Assembly (NCBI RefSeq): GCF_001889545.1
Contig: NZ_CP018194.1
Span: forward strand, 186,001 to 250,000
Direction of reading: 5' to 3'
Length of the DNA stretch: 64,000 bases
Source of the DNA: Granulibacter bethesdensis
GTDB taxonomy: Bacteria; Pseudomonadota; Alphaproteobacteria; Acetobacterales; Acetobacteraceae
Shown here in pieces: positions 19,101-26,191 of this stretch (the stretch's first letter is position 1; every line of letters begins with the position of its first letter). A model generated the notes under the pieces. That model was not told the DNA's origin and made no database searches. It saw only the letters and a list, made by a program, of their open reading frames with translations. A program made the translations under genes and the position numbers.

Positions 19101-19158
19101 TGCGATCGATCATACCGCCGGAGGGCAGACGGCAGCTTTGGGAAAGGGGGGCGTTCAT
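16138..19158 (-). CDS. soxA: Sarcosine oxidase alpha subunit
   Basis: This 1006-residue alpha subunit is at the usual length. The N-terminal third carries a ferredoxin-like Fer2_4 domain with HRPRGILSAGEEEPNAL, then an FAD/NAD-binding domain (DVLVIGSGPAGLAAAVAAA near residue 175). The C-terminal 400 residues form the folate-binding GCV_T/aminomethyltransferase domain (FCDVSTLGKIDIQGADAAEFL, GTEAMGIMRVEKAYP). The enzyme demethylates sarcosine to glycine and passes the methyl carbon to tetrahydrofolate as methylene-THF while forming H2O2. It overlaps soxD by 4 bp and soxG by 8 bp. Confidence 0.96.
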   Translation of the reverse strand: MNAPLSQSCRLPSGGMIDRTSQLRFHFDGRAYTGHAGDTLASALLANGVKLVGRSFKYHRPRGILSAGEEEPNALVHLRSGARQEPNTRATTIELFDGLTATSQNRFPSLRFDLLSVNQLISPFLAAGFYYKTFMWPAAFWEKLYEPAIRRAAGLGALSGEADPDRYEKATAFCDVLVIGSGPAGLAAAVAAARTGARVILAEQDSRLGGRTLTERRDIDGQPAAQWAATMEAELAACAEARIFRRTTVFGVYDGGTYGALERVADHLPVTPDHLPRQRLWRFIARHCILAAGSIERPLVFDGNDRPGVMLAGSVRSYVNRFAVRPGQRAVIALNNDDAARTAADLAAAGISIAALIDQRAETSQAVRDIAHRTGARLFAGAQIKKAHGGASGIRSVSVAGTNGGVASLRADLLAMSGGWTPALHLTTHLGGKPRWDDTASTFLPDTGRLPPGMSVVGAAAGCFGLSAGIAEGTHAGLEAAECCGFSVPSAPALPTTDDLDANPAQPLGTVRSVKGKAFIDFQNDVTAKDVALAHQEGFVSVEHLKRYTTLGMATDQGKTANINGLALMAGITGAGIPATGTTGFRPPYTPVSIGALGGAHHGPQYRPRRLTPLHRWAEARGGVFTEVGQWMRAQYFPRPGEADWLATATREVNAVRNGVGFCDVSTLGKIDIQGADAAEFLDRVCVNRLSRIRSGRAGYLVMLREDGFVLDDGTAARLGEDHYLLSASTAHAGQVFQHLLYCHQCLWPELDVQIASVTEQWAQIAIAGPRSRDVLRRLIDPACDLSREAFPRMSVVETMLTDGTPVRLFGLSFSGELAYELAIPARRAAGIADRLMEAGAEFGITPYGTEAMGIMRVEKAYPAGSELNGQVTLHDLNAGGLMADKECLGRAMALRPALTDPGRPRLIGLRPVDASFQIDTGIRMRAGAHLLPRGAEASAAHDQGSITSAVYSPTLGHWIALGLLCQGPERAGEIIRVYDPVRGEDYLAEIVSSAFVDPAGDRSNV

Positions 19159-19436
19159 CGTGCCTCTCCTGTTGCAGAGGGGGACGGATCACGGGCCAGT
19201 GTGACGCTGATGATGCTATGGTCGCGCGTATCGCGCCTGACACGCAGCCAGTTCTGACAACCGGAGGCATGAAACCAGTATTCCTCATGCACCCCTGCCG
19301 GATTGTCGCGCAGATAGGTGTAGTCCGCCCATGCCTCCGTACTGGCCGAGGCCGCAGGAAGGGTGCGGGTGGCATCGCCACGATACAGGAATTCTTCCAG
19401 GCCGCGCGGGCCGCAACAGGGACAGGCGATGCGCAT
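19155..19436 (-). CDS. soxD: Sarcosine oxidase delta subunit
   Basis: This 93-residue zinc-binding delta subunit begins MRIACPCCGPRGLEEF, the classic CPxCG/RxxxEF opening of SoxD with the Cys ligands. Later HEEYWFHASGCQNWLRVRRDT is the conserved motif containing the His and Cys that complete the site. The stop overlaps the soxA ATG (ATGA). The upstream gap to soxB is 60 bp. Confidence 0.94.
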   Translation of the reverse strand: MRIACPCCGPRGLEEFLYRGDATRTLPAASASTEAWADYTYLRDNPAGVHEEYWFHASGCQNWLRVRRDTRDHSIISVTLARDPSPSATGEAR

Positions 19437-19496
19437 ATCCTGGTCCTTTTCAGTGTCGTTGATCGTCGTTCAAATCAGGCAGGTTCTGAAACCGCG

Positions 19497-20756
19497 TCAG
19501 TGCAGGTTGGGCTGTGCGCCCATGCCTTTTTCATCAATCACATGACCGGTGGCGAAGCGGTCCAGACGGTAGGCTCTGGCAACCTCATGCGGGGCGCCGG
19601 TGGCGACCAGATGGGCCAGACACAATCCTGCCGCCGGAACCGCCTTGAAGCCGCCGTAACACCAGCCTGCATTCAGATACAGCCCGTCAACAGGGGTGCG
19701 GTCGATGATCGGGCTGCCATCCATCGACATGTCCATCAGCCCGGCCCAGTGCCGCAGCAATCTGGCGCGGCCAATGGCGGGCATCAGTGCGATGCCGCCT
19801 TCGCATACATCCTCGATGGTCGGCAGATTGCCGCGCTGGGCGTAGGAGTTGTAGCCGTCAATATCGCCGCCAAACACAAGGCCGCCTTTATCCGACTGGC
19901 TGATATAGAAATGCCCCGCGCCGAAGGTGATGACGCCGGGAATGATTGGTTTCAAACCTTCACTGACAAAAGCCTGCAACACATGGCTTTCGATCGGTAA
20001 CCGCATGCCCGCCATGGCCGCGACCTTACTGGAGGAGCCAGCCACTGACAGCGCCACCGTTTTCGCGCCGATAAAGCCCCGTTTTGTTTCGACCCCGAGA
20101 ATGCGGCCATGTTCGATTTTCAGCCCGGTGACTTCACAGTTCTGGATGATGTCGACCCCCAGACGGTCGGCGGCGCGGGCATAGCCCCATGCCACCGCAT
20201 CATGCCGCACTGTGCCGCCGCGTCTGTGCAGCAGACCGCCCTTGATGGGAAAGCGTGCATGATCAAAATTCAGGAACGGATACATTGCCCGCACTGCCTC
20301 GCGATCCAGCAGCTCGGCATCCACCCCGTGCAGTCGCATGGCGTTCCCGCGCCGCGCATAGGCGTCGCGCTGGCCATCGGAATGGATCAGGTTCAGCACG
20401 CCGCGCTGGCTGACCATGGCGTTGTAGTTGATGTCCTGTTCCAGATTCTCCCACAGTTTCATGGAGAGTTCGTAGAACGGAATATTACCCGGCAGCCCGT
20501 AATTGGAGCGGATGATGGTGGTGTTACGACCGACATTGCCCCCACCGATCCAGCCTTTTTCCAGTACAGCGACGTTGCGGATGCCGTAGCGGCTGGCAAG
20601 ATAATAGGCTGTGGCCAATCCATGTCCGCCACCACCCACGATCGCGACATCATAGGATGATGCGGGTGCGGCATCACGCCAGGCGGGTTTCCACCCTTTA
20701 TGGCCACGCAGCGCCTGCGAGATGACGGACAGAATGGAATAGCGGTCTGACAACAC
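19497..20756 (-). CDS. soxB: Sarcosine oxidase beta subunit
   Basis: This 419-residue beta subunit is the catalytic flavoprotein where sarcosine is oxidised. The GTG at 20756 is chosen because GGAGAAG lies upstream and the product then begins at the family-typical RYSILSVISQALRGHKGW. An ATG-led extension to 20876 has a run of unrelated residues. The FAD site is DVAIVGGGGHGLATAYYLA. HRRGGTVRHDAVAW is the region that in the family carries the covalently bound FMN. WCYGGFKAVPAAG closes the substrate site. It is the first gene of soxBDAG and is divergent from the LysR regulator. Confidence 0.95.
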   Translation of the reverse strand: MLSDRYSILSVISQALRGHKGWKPAWRDAAPASSYDVAIVGGGGHGLATAYYLASRYGIRNVAVLEKGWIGGGNVGRNTTIIRSNYGLPGNIPFYELSMKLWENLEQDINYNAMVSQRGVLNLIHSDGQRDAYARRGNAMRLHGVDAELLDREAVRAMYPFLNFDHARFPIKGGLLHRRGGTVRHDAVAWGYARAADRLGVDIIQNCEVTGLKIEHGRILGVETKRGFIGAKTVALSVAGSSSKVAAMAGMRLPIESHVLQAFVSEGLKPIIPGVITFGAGHFYISQSDKGGLVFGGDIDGYNSYAQRGNLPTIEDVCEGGIALMPAIGRARLLRHWAGLMDMSMDGSPIIDRTPVDGLYLNAGWCYGGFKAVPAAGLCLAHLVATGAPHEVARAYRLDRFATGHVIDEKGMGAQPNLH

Positions 20757-20825
20757 GGCGATGCTTCTCCGGCGGGCGCATGGGGCGCATGCGGGAAAGC
20801 GTAGCGGCAGAGACGAGGGGACAGG

Positions 20826-20844
20826 GTATAATTTTTTCTTATAC
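20826..20844. promoter_or_regulatory. Palindromic operator candidate between soxB and the LysR gene
   Basis: GTATAA and TTATAC are perfect inverted hexamers separated by seven bases (TTTTTTC), midway in the 111-bp divergent gap. The size and symmetry fit a T-N11-A LysR-type site, which would control the sox operon and the regulator itself. Confidence 0.45.
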
Positions 20845-20867
20845 TCCTGCATCGGAGGAGACCGCCC

Positions 20868-21899
20868 ATGCTGCACAGCCCTGGACTGCCATTCGACCTG
20901 CGCCTGCTGGAGATTTTTCTCGCGGTCTGCGACTCAGGAGGCATGGCGGGGGCGGCGCGCAGGCTGGGCCTGTCGCAACCGGCTGTCTCGCAGGCCATTG
21001 CCGAGATCGAGAAACGCAGCGGTGTCGCCTTGCTGGATCGCGGGGTGAGACCGCTTTCGCCCACGCCTGCAGGTGTGCTGTTGCGGCAGCGTGGCGCGGC
21101 TCTGCTGGAGGAGGCACGGCAGATTGCCCCGCTGTTGCGGCAGGTACGGCAGAGGCGTCTGGCGTTGCTGCGGATTGGCATGGTGGATTCCCTGTCGCGT
21201 GCTGTGCTGGGGCCGCTGGCGCAACTGCTGGAGACGATGGCAGATCAGGTCATGTTTTTGTCCGGCCTGACCGCCAGCCATGCCAGTGCATTGCTGACGC
21301 GGCATCTGGATATCTGCCTCGGCACGGATGCGTTGCAGGATCTGGACGGGCTGGAACGCTGGAACCTGTTCAATGAGCCTTATATTCTGGCGCTTCCAGG
21401 GGGGATTGATTTGCCGGAAGGATTATCCGCCGCTGCCTCCCTGACCGCGCTGTCCGAGCAACTGCCCCTGGCCCGGTACAGCGCCCGTTCCCGCACGGGC
21501 ATCGACATAGAGCGGCATCTGCGCCGTCTGCAACTTGATCTGCCACGTCATCAGGAATTCGATACGCCTTATGGCGTTATGGCGATGGTGGAGCAGGGGA
21601 TTGCCTGGGGGATTACCACGCCGCTCTGTATCTATGAGGCGCGTACAGATCTGAGCCGCATACACTGCCTGCCTCTGCCGGGACCATCCCTGCGGCGCCA
21701 GTTGACTTTAGTGGCGCGGCGCAGGGAACTCGGAACAGTGCCGCGTTCCCTGGCGCAGGGGGTGCGCAAGGCGCTGGAGGCTGAGGCCATGCCGTGGTTG
21801 CGCCGTTCTATGGGCTGGGTGTGTGAAGGAAAAACGGAGGTGCTGCCGCCCTTGTCATCCGTGACTGGGCCAAATGCGGATGACGGAATGGGTGATTGA
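20868..21899 (+). CDS. LysR-family transcriptional regulator, probably of soxBDAG
   Basis: This 343-residue LysR-type activator has an N-terminal winged helix-turn-helix in residues 8-65 (LLEIFLAVCDSGGMAGAARR, LSQPAVSQAIAEIE) and an effector-binding domain with two alpha/beta lobes from about residue 95. GGAG precedes the ATG. The gene is divergent from soxB with an inverted repeat between the two, the usual layout for a LysR regulator of the neighbouring operon. The inducer is unknown; sarcosine, dimethylglycine or another methylated amine is plausible. The last 40 residues are longer than usual and of low complexity. Confidence 0.9.
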   Translation: MLHSPGLPFDLRLLEIFLAVCDSGGMAGAARRLGLSQPAVSQAIAEIEKRSGVALLDRGVRPLSPTPAGVLLRQRGAALLEEARQIAPLLRQVRQRRLALLRIGMVDSLSRAVLGPLAQLLETMADQVMFLSGLTASHASALLTRHLDICLGTDALQDLDGLERWNLFNEPYILALPGGIDLPEGLSAAASLTALSEQLPLARYSARSRTGIDIERHLRRLQLDLPRHQEFDTPYGVMAMVEQGIAWGITTPLCIYEARTDLSRIHCLPLPGPSLRRQLTLVARRRELGTVPRSLAQGVRKALEAEAMPWLRRSMGWVCEGKTEVLPPLSSVTGPNADDGMGD

Positions 21900-21984
21900 G
21901 ACATATCAAGGCCCGAGGGATCAGAGTTCGGCAGGATGGCGGCAGGGTATATCTCCGTGCCTGATCTACCGAAAGACGAAGCCG

Positions 21985-22680
21985 ATGTCGTTCCGTTTCA
22001 TGAAGATGCTGTCTGCCGCATTGCTGATGAATGCTCCGGCCGCCGCGTTTGCAGCCCCTTTGACCACCGTGCCTCCTGTGTCCGTGGGGCAGGGTTTCTG
22101 GGACCAGACGCCGGTTGGAAAATCCGCCGGGCATTTCATGGTCCGTCTGCGCGCCATTGGTGTGTTGCCGGAGAACAAATCCAGCGCCACCAGCATTGGC
22201 GGTCGTGTCGATGCCACGCCGCAGGCCGCACCGGAACTGGATCTGTCCTATTTTTTCACGGACCATATCGCGGTGGAACTGATCGCCGCCAGCACGCGCC
22301 ATTCCGTTTCGGCGGTCGGTACTGCGCTGGGAAACGTGGATGTTGGCAGCACCTATGTTCTGCCACCGACATTGACCCTGCAATACCATTTCATGCCGCA
22401 TGAGCGGTTCAGCCCGTATGTCGGTATCGGCCTGACGGTTGCCTGGTTCTATGACAGCAACCCTGCTGGTCCGACGGTTTCTAAATTTGCGCTGGAAAAC
22501 ACGGTTGGTCCGTCCATTCAGGTTGGTGCGGATTATAACCTGACCGGAAAATGGTTCCTCAATGTGGATGTCAAACAGATGTTCCTGAACACGCGCGCCC
22601 GAATCAATGGCGGCGCAATTCAGGCCCGTACATCGCTTGATCCGACTGTGGTTGGCTTCGGTATCGGTTATCGCTTCTGA
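21985..22680 (+). CDS. OmpW family outer-membrane protein
   Basis: The product is 231 residues with a signal peptide (MSFRFMKMLSAALLMNAPAA, cleaved near FAAP). The mature part is an eight-stranded barrel of the OmpW family: HFMVRLRAIGVLPENKSS, the LDLSYFFTDHIAVELIAA strand, PPTLTLQYHFMPHERFSPYVG, and a C-terminal strand ending in Phe (GFGIGYRF). OmpW proteins form narrow hydrophobic channels. The ATG at 21985 is chosen because it directly precedes the signal peptide. The frame is open upstream to 21874, inside the LysR gene. It converges on the XRE-cupin gene. Confidence 0.9.
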   Translation: MSFRFMKMLSAALLMNAPAAAFAAPLTTVPPVSVGQGFWDQTPVGKSAGHFMVRLRAIGVLPENKSSATSIGGRVDATPQAAPELDLSYFFTDHIAVELIAASTRHSVSAVGTALGNVDVGSTYVLPPTLTLQYHFMPHERFSPYVGIGLTVAWFYDSNPAGPTVSKFALENTVGPSIQVGADYNLTGKWFLNVDVKQMFLNTRARINGGAIQARTSLDPTVVGFGIGYRF

Positions 22681-22704
22681 TTATAACGGAGCGTCCGCTG
22701 CTGA

Positions 22705-23382
22705 TCATTCCCGGTTATAAACGATGATCGACAGGAACTGGGCTGGCAATTTTGTCAGCTCCTCCGGTCCATGCAGCGCTGCTGAATCAAAAGACAGCAT
22801 GTCACCGGGATTCAAGGTATAAAGCCCGTCCCCATGGCGGTAGCGAATGCTGCCGGACAGCATATAAATCAGCTCGGTTCCCTCGTGCTGAAACTGTGTG
22901 TAGGGGGCGGCATCCTTGCTGAGGGTGATCAGATACGGCTCTACGGCCAGGCCGGATCCCAGAGAATGCCCCAGCAACTCGTATTTATGCCCGGCTTTGG
23001 TGCCGCGCCGTTCAATGCTCAGGCCCATACCGGCCGGCACATAGCTGCAATCGCGTCGCTCATCGAAATCGCTGAAGAACCCTGAGATTGGCGTATTCAG
23101 AGCGCGCGCCAATGCCTGAAGTGTTGCCAGTGACGGCGACGTAGAGCCATTTTCGATTTTCGAGAGCATCCCGGCTGATAAATCCGCTTCTGCCGCCAGA
23201 TCGGCCGCTGTAATGCCAAGACGTTGGCGCAGGCGGCGCACTTTCGCCCCAATGGCAGCTTCCAGCGAAGCAGGAGGAGCCTCCGTTCTGACAGGGGGAG
23301 CATTGGAGCCGGTGATCAAAGGCACATCTTCAGATGCCGGAGGCTTCCTGTCAGATGTCTGGGAGGCAATTTTTTTGTTCAT
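22705..23382 (-). CDS. XRE family regulator with C-terminal cupin domain
   Basis: This 225-residue cytoplasmic repressor-type protein has a Pro-rich, probably disordered N-terminus of about 40 residues. A helix-turn-helix of the Cro/CI type follows (LRQRLGITAADLAAEADLSAGMLSKIENG and ATLQALARAL). The C-terminal half is a cupin sensor (HEGTELIYMLSGSIRYRHGDGLYTLNPGDMLSFDSAALHGPEEL). The architecture matches the PuuR/SutR-like group that senses small metabolites. A perfect palindrome 21 bp ahead of its start suggests autoregulation. The regulated genes may include the adjacent lipoprotein, with which it shares an AT-rich promoter region. Confidence 0.9.
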   Translation of the reverse strand: MNKKIASQTSDRKPPASEDVPLITGSNAPPVRTEAPPASLEAAIGAKVRRLRQRLGITAADLAAEADLSAGMLSKIENGSTSPSLATLQALARALNTPISGFFSDFDERRDCSYVPAGMGLSIERRGTKAGHKYELLGHSLGSGLAVEPYLITLSKDAAPYTQFQHEGTELIYMLSGSIRYRHGDGLYTLNPGDMLSFDSAALHGPEELTKLPAQFLSIIVYNRE

Positions 23383-23682
23383 GTTACAGAGAAAATCCTT
23401 CTAACCAGAATATAGAGCCATATTCTGGTGGTCCGTAAAGAGATTTTGTATTGTTCTAGAATAAAGTGAACCAAAAAGAGATTATCAGAAAAATAGCAAA
23501 TAAAAAATAATCTAATTTTCTGGTGGGTAATCCGTCATTTTGATAAAGTTTTTTTTATGTAAAGTGTCTATAATTTTATATATTGTCTAATAGAGGTGTT
23601 TTGTTACGGTTAACAAATTTTACTTGATGAAGAATTTTGATGATGCACTATACTGAATTTGATTTAAAAACAGGGATCAGTG
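23383..23682. other. AT-rich divergent promoter region
   Basis: These 300 bp between the XRE-cupin and lipoprotein genes are strikingly AT-rich compared with everything around them. They contain the palindrome at 23404-23429, a TTCTAGAA palindrome at about 23454, a second TTCTGGTGG half-site at about 23518-23526, and an exact TATAAT at 23569-23574 that could be a -10 element for the lipoprotein gene. No open frame of note is present. Confidence 0.6.
23404..23429. promoter_or_regulatory. Palindromic operator upstream of the XRE-cupin regulator
   Basis: Ten-base arms ACCAGAATAT and ATATTCTGGT are perfect complements around AGAGCC. The repeat starts 21 bp from the regulator start codon, the expected place for an autoregulatory site. 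The half-site TTCTGGTGG recurs near 23518. Confidence 0.6.
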
Positions 23683-24084
23683 ATGTCTTGTAAAATTTTT
23701 GTGGCCCGCATGCTGCCTATAGTTGCCATTCTGTTTGCCGTCGCAGGATGCGGTCAGAACGTGACCCAGAAGGAAAACAAGCTGGCCGCGGCCGGTTTCG
23801 TGCCTCATCTGCCTGATACGCCTGCCAGACTTGCATCCATGAAAACCTTGCCGCCCCATAAATTTGTCCGGCAGGTACGCAATGGCCAGATGCTGTATGT
23901 CTATTCCGATCCGACACTATGCGGCTGTGTCTATGTCGGGGACCAGAAGGCTTACAGCAACTATCGACATGAAGTATTTGAGCAGCACCTGGCGGATGAG
24001 CAGCAGGCAACGGCATCCATGGATCAGGATTACGCCATGGAATGGTCTGCGTGGGGGCCGTGGGCACCCTTTTATTATTACTGA
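23683..24084 (+). CDS. Predicted lipoprotein of unknown function
   Basis: The product is 133 residues. An N-terminal signal (MSCKIFVARMLPIVAILFAV) ends in a lipobox VAGC with the lipidated Cys near residue 24. The mature part has PPHKFVRQVRNGQMLYVYSDPTLCGCVYVG, a fold-like stretch seen in short uncharacterised proteobacterial proteins, and an unusual C-terminus rich in Trp and Tyr (WSAWGPWAPFYYY). CAGGGA precedes the ATG; the in-frame GTG at 23680 is less likely. It is expressed from the AT-rich region shared with the XRE-cupin regulator. The function is unknown. Confidence 0.75.
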   Translation: MSCKIFVARMLPIVAILFAVAGCGQNVTQKENKLAAAGFVPHLPDTPARLASMKTLPPHKFVRQVRNGQMLYVYSDPTLCGCVYVGDQKAYSNYRHEVFEQHLADEQQATASMDQDYAMEWSAWGPWAPFYYY

Positions 24085-24121
24085 ACACACGTCTCAAAAA
24101 GCTTTTTCCTGATGAACAGCT

Positions 24122-24153
24122 ATCTCCGGGCCAGGTCAGCCCGACCCGGGGAT
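24122..24153. other. Hairpin in the kdp leader
   Basis: ATCTCCGGG pairs with CCCGGGGAT (one G-U) around a 14-nt loop in the 205-bp gap between the lipoprotein gene and the kdp operon. There is no T-run. It may end the upstream transcript or be a leader element; I could not match it to a known riboswitch. Confidence 0.4.
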
Positions 24154-24289
24154 GCTGCAAAACAACATTCCTTTTACAAAACAGGCTCTCGTTTGGGCGC
24201 CTATGAGATTCCTATACCGCTGGTAGGTCTCTCCCTCTCTCATTCCTATCCCGGTCGCGCGATAAATCTGATCTGCAGAGGAGTATGAA

Positions 24290-24373
24290 ATGCTCGACGG
24301 ATTTTATCTTGGCCTTGGACTGGTGGGCTTTATCGCCTGTATCGGTTTCGTGATGGCATGCGCGAGGATCTGA
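24290..24373 (+). CDS. 27-residue membrane peptide heading the kdp operon
   Basis: The reading frame ATG 24290 to TGA 24373 encodes MLDGFYLGLGLVGFIACIGF followed by VMACARI, a single membrane helix. GAGGAG sits 8 bp upstream, one of the best ribosome sites in the window, and the stop is 3 bp before the kdpF ATG. From memory, similar peptides beginning MLD and ending in a C-A-R/E-R-like tail occur directly before kdpF in other proteobacteria, usually unannotated. Its size resembles KdpF, which stabilises the KdpABC complex, so a second single-helix accessory subunit is plausible. This is inference. Confidence 0.7.
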   Translation: MLDGFYLGLGLVGFIACIGFVMACARI

Positions 24374-24376
24374 GGC

Positions 24377-24466
24377 ATGACCCTTGATCTCATTCTGGCG
24401 GGTGGCGTGACCATTTTTTTGCTGGTCTATGTTGCCGCCGTCCTGATCCGGCCGGAAAGGTTCTGA
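24377..24466 (+). CDS. kdpF: K+-transporting ATPase subunit KdpF
   Basis: This 29-residue one-helix subunit (MTLDLILAGGVTIFLLVYVA then AVLIRPERF) has exactly the family length. The C-terminal LxRPERF is the KdpF signature. KdpF packs between KdpA and KdpB and stabilises the KdpFABC pump. It lies 3 bp after the 27-residue peptide and 3 bp before kdpA. Confidence 0.92.
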   Translation: MTLDLILAGGVTIFLLVYVAAVLIRPERF

Positions 24467-24469
24467 ACC

Positions 24470-26176
24470 ATGTCCATGGCGGGATGGATCACAATCGGCA
24501 TTTTCTTTCTCTGTGTTCTTGCATTGACAAGGCCGCTGGGGGGATTTCTGGTCTCCGTGCTGGAGGGCAGGCGGACTTTTCTGTCGCCCGTTCTCGGGCC
24601 GGTGGAGCGGGCATTGTACCGGTTTTCAGGTGTACGGCCGGAAGAGGAACAGTCCTGGTCGCACTATGCCCTGGCGTTGCTCAGCTTTAAAATCGTCTGC
24701 TTCTTGGCCGTTTACGCCATTCTCCGTCTGCAGGCCTCCCTGCCGTTGAATCCGGCGGGACAGGGGAGCGTGGCGCCTGATCTGGCTTACAATACTGCTG
24801 TCAGTTTCGTCACCAATACAAACTGGCAGAGCTATGGCGGTGAGACGACTATGAGTTATCTCAGCCAGATGCTCGGCCTGACAGTGCAGAATTTTGTATC
24901 CGCAGCCGCGGGTATTGCTGTGGCCGCAGCTATCATCAGGGGGTTTGCCCGGCGGGAATCAAAAGTCATCGGCAATTTCTGGGTCGATATGGTGCGCGCA
25001 ACATTGTATGTGCTGCTGCCGCTTTCTGTCGTGCTCAGCCTGTTTTATGTTTTTGAAGGTATTCCTCAGACATTTTCGGGCAGTGTGGTTGCTACCACCT
25101 ATGAAGGTATACGTCAGACCATTGCGCTGGGACCGGTTGCCTCGCAGGAAGCCATCAAGATGCTGGGGACCAATGGCGGTGGTTTCTTCAATGTGAATTC
25201 TGCCCATCCATTTGAAAATCCTGATGCGCTGACGAATTTCGTTGAGATGATCAGCATTTTTGCCATTGGAGCCGGACTGACCAACATGTTCGGGCGTATG
25301 GTTGGCAATGAGCGTCAGGGCTGGGCGATATTCTGGGCCATGGCCGCTCTGTTCCTTGTGGGCGTGACGGCTGTCTACTGGGCCGAAGCGCACGGAAATC
25401 CGGCCTTTTCCGCTTTCGGGATCGATCAGTCGCTGGGGAATATGGAGGGCAAGGAAACCCGTTTCGGTGTTGCGGCATCGTCATTGTTTGCCGCTGTCAC
25501 GACCGATGCGTCCTGCGGTGCCGTCAATGCGATGCATGAGAGTTTTCTGCCGCTGGGTGGTATGGTGCCGCTGATCAACATGATGCTGGGTGAAGTGATC
25601 ATCGGTGGTGTTGGTGCCGGGCTGTATGGCTTCATCCTGTTCGCCATCATTGCGGTGTTCATGGCGGGTCTCATGGTCGGGCGTACCCCGGAATATCTCG
25701 GCAAGAAAATTGAGGCGCGTGAGATCAAGATGACGATGCTGGCAGTGTTGTGTCTGCCGCTTGTGATGCTTGGATTTACGGCTGTTGCAGTGGTGGTCAA
25801 ACCGGGTCTGGCCGCGTTGTCTGCCACTGGTCCGCATGGCTTTACCGAAGCCCTTTATGCCTACACCTCGGCGGCTGCGAATAACGGAAGTGCCTTTGCA
25901 GGTCTGACCGCCAACCCATACTGGAACATCACGCTCGGGATCGGCATGATGATCGGGCGGTTTTTTGTGATCGTGCCCGCTCTGGCCATTGCCGGCTCCA
26001 TGGCCGCCAAGAAAATCGTTCCCCCTTCATCCGGAACATTTCCGACCGATACCGGCCTGTTCATTGGTCTGGTGGCCGGTGTGATCATCATCGTCGGCGG
26101 ACTTACTTTCCTGCCAGCTCTCGCTCTGGGGCCGATCGTCGAGCATCTGTCGATGCTCCGCGGCACCTTGTATTGA
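24470..26176 (+). CDS. kdpA: K+-transporting ATPase subunit KdpA
   Basis: This 568-residue channel-like subunit of the high-affinity KdpFABC pump belongs to the superfamily of K+ transporters with four pore loops. Selectivity-filter segments include [50 protein letters not shown] and [12 protein letters not shown]. About ten membrane helices are visible. It starts 3 bp after kdpF and is followed by kdpB after 15 bp. Confidence 0.98.
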   Translation: MSMAGWITIGIFFLCVLALTRPLGGFLVSVLEGRRTFLSPVLGPVERALYRFSGVRPEEEQSWSHYALALLSFKIVCFLAVYAILRLQASLPLNPAGQGSVAPDLAYNTAVSFVTNTNWQSYGGETTMSYLSQMLGLTVQNFVSAAAGIAVAAAIIRGFARRESKVIGNFWVDMVRATLYVLLPLSVVLSLFYVFEGIPQTFSGSVVATTYEGIRQTIALGPVASQEAIKMLGTNGGGFFNVNSAHPFENPDALTNFVEMISIFAIGAGLTNMFGRMVGNERQGWAIFWAMAALFLVGVTAVYWAEAHGNPAFSAFGIDQSLGNMEGKETRFGVAASSLFAAVTTDASCGAVNAMHESFLPLGGMVPLINMMLGEVIIGGVGAGLYGFILFAIIAVFMAGLMVGRTPEYLGKKIEAREIKMTMLAVLCLPLVMLGFTAVAVVVKPGLAALSATGPHGFTEALYAYTSAAANNGSAFAGLTANPYWNITLGIGMMIGRFFVIVPALAIAGSMAAKKIVPPSSGTFPTDTGLFIGLVAGVIIIVGGLTFLPALALGPIVEHLSMLRGTLY

Positions 26177-26191
26177 AAGGCGTTTTTGTCC

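Noticed and set aside
24085-24289. Riboswitch (for example c-di-AMP type) before the kdp operon
   Set aside because: Only one simple hairpin is visible; conserved riboswitch core sequences were not found by eye.
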